DNA of 18,071 bases, taken from positions 1 to 18,071 of the forward strand of contig JALVOR010000082.1 of assembly GCA_027026295.1 (NCBI GenBank), in the 5' to 3' direction. Positions within the stretch are counted from its first letter, which is position 1; each line of letters begins with the position of its first letter. Positions 14,915-18,071 of this stretch are shown here, piece by piece. Both the position numbers and the translations under genes were made by a program. Source of the DNA: Anaerolineales bacterium (GTDB lineage: Bacteria; Chloroflexota; Anaerolineae; Anaerolineales; DRMV01). Under the pieces are notes generated by a model. It ran no database searches and was not told where the DNA came from. It worked only from the letters and a program-made list of their open reading frames with translations.

Positions 14915-15144
14915 GACTCATATTGCTCCATTCTGGAAAAAGATAAACGGGTACCACCCGGGATGGTACCCGCCCGTACTCAAAGTTTATGGGGAATAAC
15001 GTACTGTCGAAGGCTCTTCATTGCCGTTAGCCTTGTGAGGTTGACGGTGTTTGTACTTTGCGAAGGGATTCGCCCAACATTGCCTCTGCTTTCGACCTTC
15101 GTTTCGGTTGCATCCACCGGTGCAATTAAAGATTACTCCAAACT
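14915..15144. other. Non-coding spacer between gatB and glutamate dehydrogenase 2
   Basis: This 230-base spacer shows no convincing coding frame. Besides the hairpin at 14948-14972, it holds CCGTTAGCCT (15024-15033) facing AGGTTGACGG (15038-15047). As plus-strand RNA these form a 10-bp stem with a UGUG loop using two G-U pairs; as minus-strand RNA two A-C mismatches appear. A weak minus-strand promoter guess is TCGACA (15010-15005) with TAAACT (14989-14984), but its spacing is only 15. I compared it by eye with T-box, cyclic-di-GMP, glutamine and SRP RNA patterns and could not fit any. Confidence 0.45.
14937..14972 (-). terminator. Terminator or attenuator hairpin before glutamate dehydrogenase 2
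   Basis: CGGGTACCA (14948-14956) and TGGTACCCG (14964-14972) are perfect 9-base arms around a 7-nt loop. On the minus strand TTTATCTTTTT follows (14947-14937). It ends 22 bases before the dehydrogenase ATG and begins 172 bases after the gatB stop. It may close the gatB transcript at a distance, or act as an attenuator in the dehydrogenase leader if the promoter is further upstream. Confidence 0.75.
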
Positions 15145-16623
15145 TTACCCTTCGTCAAGATACTTGCGGCGTTCTTGCAGGTTTCTCATCAACACCTGTC
15201 GCACCACTTTGGGGTCGGCCTGCCCGCGGGCGAGGCGCATCACCTGCCCAAAGAGAAAGTTTGCCACCCCCTCTTTGCCTCTCAGGCAGGTTTCCGTCTC
15301 TTTGGGATGCGCCGCCAGCACTTCTTCCACCCAGCCCTGAATGGCCGCTTCGTCGGAAACCTGCTTCAGACCCTGCTCGGCGATGATTTCCTCAGCGCGT
15401 TTGCCGCTCTTGAACATTTCGGCGAGCACCCGCTTGCCGGTGTTGTTGTTGATTTCCCGGGCTGCCACTCGCTCCAGCAAATCAGCCAGCGCCGCCGCCG
15501 AAACCGGCGATTGGGTAATTTCCATACCTGCCTGGTTGAGCAACCCGAACAGTTCCCCCGTGACCCAGTTCGCCACGGTTTGCGGCGAAACATGCGGGGA
15601 AGCCGCCTGCACCGTTGCCTCGAAATAATCGGCAATCGCCCGCTCAGCCGTCAGCACCTCGGCGGCATACGCTGTCAGGCCATAAGCCCCCTGGAAACGG
15701 CGGAAGCGCTCATGGGGCAATTCGGGCAGTTCGGCGCGCAGGGCGTCCTGCCATTCCGGGGTGACTTCCAGTGGCGGCAGGTCAGGCTCAGGGAAGTAGC
15801 GGTAATCGTGGGCTTCCTCTTTGCTGCGCTGGGGCACGGTCACGCCGCGGGCTTCATCCCAGCCCATGGTTTGTTGCACCACCGCTTCGCCGCGGCGCAG
15901 CAGTTCGCTTTGGCGGGCGATTTCCTGCGTCACGGCCTGCTCCAAGGCCCGAAAACTGTTCAGGTTCTTGATTTCGGTGCGGGTGTTGAGCACATCGGTG
16001 CCCTTCCAGCGTACCGAAACATTGGCTTCGAAGCGAATGACGCCTTTTTCCATGTCGCCGCTGTTGACGCCCAAATAGCGCAGCAACTGCCGCAGCGCCA
16101 CAGCATAGGCTTTTGCTTCTTCCACCGAGCGCATGTCGGGCTCGGAGACGATTTCCAGCAGGGGCACCCCGGCGCGGTTGAGGTCAACCAGCGAGTATTC
16201 TTCGCCGCTCTCGGTGCGGACGTGGGTCAATTTGCCGGTGTCCTCTTCCAGATGCACCCGGTGAACGCGAATTTGCCGCTCGCCTTCGCTGGTGCGGATG
16301 GTGAGGGTGCCGTGCTCGGCAAGAGGCAGTTCGTATTGCGAAATCTGATAACCTTTGGGCAGATCAGGGTAAAAGTAGTTCTTGCGGGCGAAAATGCTCA
16401 CCCGGTTGATGGAACACCCCAACGCTAATGCCACTTTGACGCCCTGGGCAACGGCTTCCCTGTTGACCACCGGTAAAGCGCCGGGCATCGCTGCACACAC
16501 CGGGCAGACCGCGGTGTTCGGCTTCGCTGTGGTGGCATCGACCACCGGACAGGCGCAAAACATCTTGGAACGGGTGTTGAGTTCAGCATGAACTTCAAGG
16601 CCAATGACGGGTTCGATTTCCAT
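15145..16623 (-). CDS. gatB: Aspartyl/glutamyl-tRNA amidotransferase subunit B
   Basis: This is the kinase and tRNA-binding subunit of the GatCAB complex, which converts Glu-tRNA-Gln (and Asp-tRNA-Asn) to the amide form using ammonia from GatA. It has 492 residues, close to the family's usual 475-490. The opening [22 protein letters not shown] is diagnostic. Cysteines 23, 25, 40 and 43 (CAC ... CPVC) form the zinc site. [38 protein letters not shown] and [13 protein letters not shown] follow, and the C-terminal YqeY-like tail holds [19 protein letters not shown] lies 7 bases upstream of the ATG at 16623; an ATG six codons earlier has no site. gatA and gatC are not in the window. It starts 24 bases after the secreted-protein gene, so the two are probably cotranscribed. 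Confidence 0.97.
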   Translation of the reverse strand: MEIEPVIGLEVHAELNTRSKMFCACPVVDATTAKPNTAVCPVCAAMPGALPVVNREAVAQGVKVALALGCSINRVSIFARKNYFYPDLPKGYQISQYELPLAEHGTLTIRTSEGERQIRVHRVHLEEDTGKLTHVRTESGEEYSLVDLNRAGVPLLEIVSEPDMRSVEEAKAYAVALRQLLRYLGVNSGDMEKGVIRFEANVSVRWKGTDVLNTRTEIKNLNSFRALEQAVTQEIARQSELLRRGEAVVQQTMGWDEARGVTVPQRSKEEAHDYRYFPEPDLPPLEVTPEWQDALRAELPELPHERFRRFQGAYGLTAYAAEVLTAERAIADYFEATVQAASPHVSPQTVANWVTGELFGLLNQAGMEITQSPVSAAALADLLERVAAREINNNTGKRVLAEMFKSGKRAEEIIAEQGLKQVSDEAAIQGWVEEVLAAHPKETETCLRGKEGVANFLFGQVMRLARGQADPKVVRQVLMRNLQERRKYLDEG

Positions 16624-16647
16624 AAGATTGCCTCGTTGCAAAAGATA

Positions 16648-18071
16648 TCAACGCTCGGGAGCGTAAACCACAAAATTGTCAAAACTTATTTCTGTGTCGG
16701 GCATGCTAAACGTGCCAGCAATCAGGCCAACATCGCCGCCTTGAGCAATATCATCGTTCTGAACCTGGGTGAACAGTTTGCCGTTGACCCACAGAGAGAG
16801 GGTATTGCCAATACAGGCAGCCTGCAAGTGTACTGTCGCCCCACCCCGGGGAATCTCTTCGCTATACAGCATGCTACCTTTGTCGTTCAGCAAAATGCGC
16901 TCGCCGCCTCTCATCTCGCTAATAGCATAATAGCCATCGCTGCTGACGAAGAAATAGTAAAAATTCTCACTATCCTGATAACGACAAATCAGTCCGAAAT
17001 CGTTGTCGTCCGTGCCACCCACCTTGGTCGCGTCCACTTCAACGACCACATCGGCGGGGAATTTCCTGCCGGGGTTTGCCCACGCGTCCATCAAGTCACT
17101 CATCACCCGGATATGATAAGTGCCATCAGGGTAATAATTGGCGGCAGCATCCTCATCGCGGTAAACGTCCCATCCTGAGGTGCTATCCGAGAAATCATCG
17201 GAGAACAAAACCTCGCCGCGAGGGAGCGGTTGGGTTCCCTGAACGGTGGGCTGCAGCGCGGGGGAAGGCTGCGATTGCGGGGTAAACAGGGGGCGTGGGG
17301 CGCTCTGCGGCAACGGCGGGAGCGCGCCGTCAGCCGGCGGCGCAGTAACCACCAAATTGTCGAAACGCACGGCAAAACCGCCGCTGCGTCCTCCACCGGC
17401 GAGTAAGCCTACAGTACCGCTGCCCGAAAAACTTTCATCCTGCAACACATCCAGCCAGGTATCATTGATCGCCAGCCCAATGGTGTTACCGGAACAAACC
17501 GCCGTGATGCGATAAGGGCTGGACGAATCAAAAAGGCCATACGCGCCCGTCATGCCCGTCCACGGCACAATCGGTTCTATCGTACCATCGACGAATTTCC
17601 AAATGCGGTAAGTGCCGTCTTCCGCCACCTCAAAAACGTAAAAATTTTTACGGCCATCGCCGCGACAAATCACGCCAAAACCGCCCTCGCCCGTGGATTG
17701 CACGACCTGAGCGTCCACGCTGATAACCATGTCATCCGCATCAACGGTATGCGTCGCCCAAACCGTATATCGCGGGCTGGTCACGGTAATCTGATACACG
17801 CCATCTACCGCTGCAATCTTGCCGTGTGCAAGTTGGCCGGTTTTCCAGCCAGTCGCTGAGGGGTCTGAAAAATCGTCGCTGAAAACCACCTCTGCTGCAG
17901 ACGCCGATGCGGGCGTGGCGCTGGGGAATGCGGGCGCGGGCGTCATCGCCGTGGAATGCGCCGTCGCGGGCGTCGAGGCAGCCTTCCCCACAAACGGCAG
18001 GCTCAAACCGCCTTCATCGGAATATTCGGAAACCAACTTCGCGGCAGCACCCCCCCCCCCCCCCCCCCCCC
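16648..18071 (-). CDS. Secreted two-module beta-sandwich (concanavalin-like) protein, 5' end outside window
   Basis: The frame is open to the window edge, so the start is missing; a TTG at 18036 is only an internal leucine codon if the gene continues. A Pro/Ala/Thr/Ser-rich linker (about residues 18-48, counted from that TTG) precedes two modules. Module 1 is about 49-232 and module 2 about 275-460, joined by a Pro/Gln-rich linker. Both share EV(V/L)FSDDFSD, (V/L)ICR, NFY, CxGNT, VGL(L/I)AG and (R/S)FDN(L/F)VV. Cysteines 124/181 and 351/408 have identical spacing (57), and the two pairs lie 227 apart, suggesting one disulfide per module. Such modules resemble LamG or family-16-like carbohydrate-binding sandwiches. 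In Chloroflexota I recall them on the outside of membrane-anchored proteins. No catalytic residues are identified. The missing N-terminus may hold an anchor or another domain. Confidence 0.82.
   Translation of the reverse strand, partial: GGGGGGGAAAKLVSEYSDEGGLSLPFVGKAASTPATAHSTAMTPAPAFPSATPASASAAEVVFSDDFSDPSATGWKTGQLAHGKIAAVDGVYQITVTSPRYTVWATHTVDADDMVISVDAQVVQSTGEGGFGVICRGDGRKNFYVFEVAEDGTYRIWKFVDGTIEPIVPWTGMTGAYGLFDSSSPYRITAVCSGNTIGLAINDTWLDVLQDESFSGSGTVGLLAGGGRSGGFAVRFDNLVVTAPPADGALPPLPQSAPRPLFTPQSQPSPALQPTVQGTQPLPRGEVLFSDDFSDSTSGWDVYRDEDAAANYYPDGTYHIRVMSDLMDAWANPGRKFPADVVVEVDATKVGGTDDNDFGLICRYQDSENFYYFFVSSDGYYAISEMRGGERILLNDKGSMLYSEEIPRGGATVHLQAACIGNTLSLWVNGKLFTQVQNDDIAQGGDVGLIAGTFSMPDTEISFDNFVVYAPER
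18050..18071. repeat. 22-base poly-C tract at the window edge
   Basis: The last 22 bases are all C. On the minus strand this is poly-G, read in frame as glycine codons just upstream of the linker of the secreted-protein gene. It may be an assembly-end artefact or a true slippage-prone homopolymer that stopped the assembly. The sequence alone cannot decide. Confidence 0.85.

Noticed and set aside
14943..14972. T-box riboswitch before glutamate dehydrogenase 2
   Set aside because: GGGTGGTACCCG on the minus strand resembles the T-box core, but it forms the 3' arm of the terminator stem rather than the 5' part. I find no specifier stem upstream, and the gene is not a usual T-box target.
15001..15120. 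Cyclic-di-GMP or glutamine riboswitch in the same spacer
   Set aside because: CGCAAAG and GACAG fragments recall known cores, but their order, spacing and pairing do not fit either class.
15175..16428. A 417-codon open frame on the plus strand opposite gatB
   Set aside because: It is antisense to gatB, whose motifs are unmistakable. The product is rich in His, Gln, Phe and Gly, as expected from reversed codons.
18034..18036. TTG at 18036 as the true start of the secreted protein
   Set aside because: The frame stays open upstream to the window edge, there is no signal peptide after the TTG, and no ribosome site precedes it.

Overview
The window reads as a stretch of GC-rich bacterial chromosome made of ordinary, closely packed metabolic and transport genes. 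The protein set best suits a member of the Chloroflexota, probably Anaerolineae. The clues are a two-module secreted 'DDFSD...FDN' protein, paired glutamate dehydrogenases, a GatB-type amidotransferase and intergenic spacers filled with short repeats. That placement is an inference from family resemblance, because no rRNA gene is present. I see no tRNA, CRISPR array, insertion sequence or phage gene.

Layout. Positions 1-729 (+) hold the C-terminal part of tyrosyl-tRNA synthetase, closed by a strong hairpin terminator. A repeat-rich spacer follows (730-1009). Positions 1010-6953 (-) are a complete peptide-type ABC importer read right to left: lipoprotein binding protein (GTG start, near-consensus promoter), permease B, permease C, ATPase D, ATPase F. 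A strong terminator lies between the binding protein and the membrane and ATPase genes. Positions 7150-8508 (-) encode a long-form NfeD membrane protease. A divergent 150-bp spacer leads to a four-gene (+) run (8659-12232): sugar-nucleotidyltransferase, an 80-residue protein, alanine dehydrogenase and a class I aminotransferase. The first two genes and the last two genes each overlap by ATGA. A bidirectional terminator separates this run from two tandem glutamate dehydrogenases on (-) (12293-14914). Upstream on (-) lie gatB (15145-16623) and a secreted two-module protein that runs off the window at a 22-base poly-C tract.

How it fits together. The peptide importer, alanine dehydrogenase, aminotransferase and two glutamate dehydrogenases would form a coherent route: take up peptides, transaminate the amino acids, release ammonia through alanine and glutamate, and feed pyruvate and 2-oxoglutarate to central metabolism. 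They are not one operon, so the link is by neighbourhood only. TyrRS and GatB are translation genes.

The most unusual item is the C-type permease. It carries an insertion of about 90 residues between transmembrane helix 1 and the conserved GTDNLGRD segment, on the outer face, and this insertion looks like part of a type-2 periplasmic binding protein lobe. Other points of interest are two different 14-nt tandem duplications in one operon spacer, a 24-nt dispersed repeat, an attenuator-like hairpin before the second glutamate dehydrogenase, and a cofactor-site difference between the two dehydrogenases.
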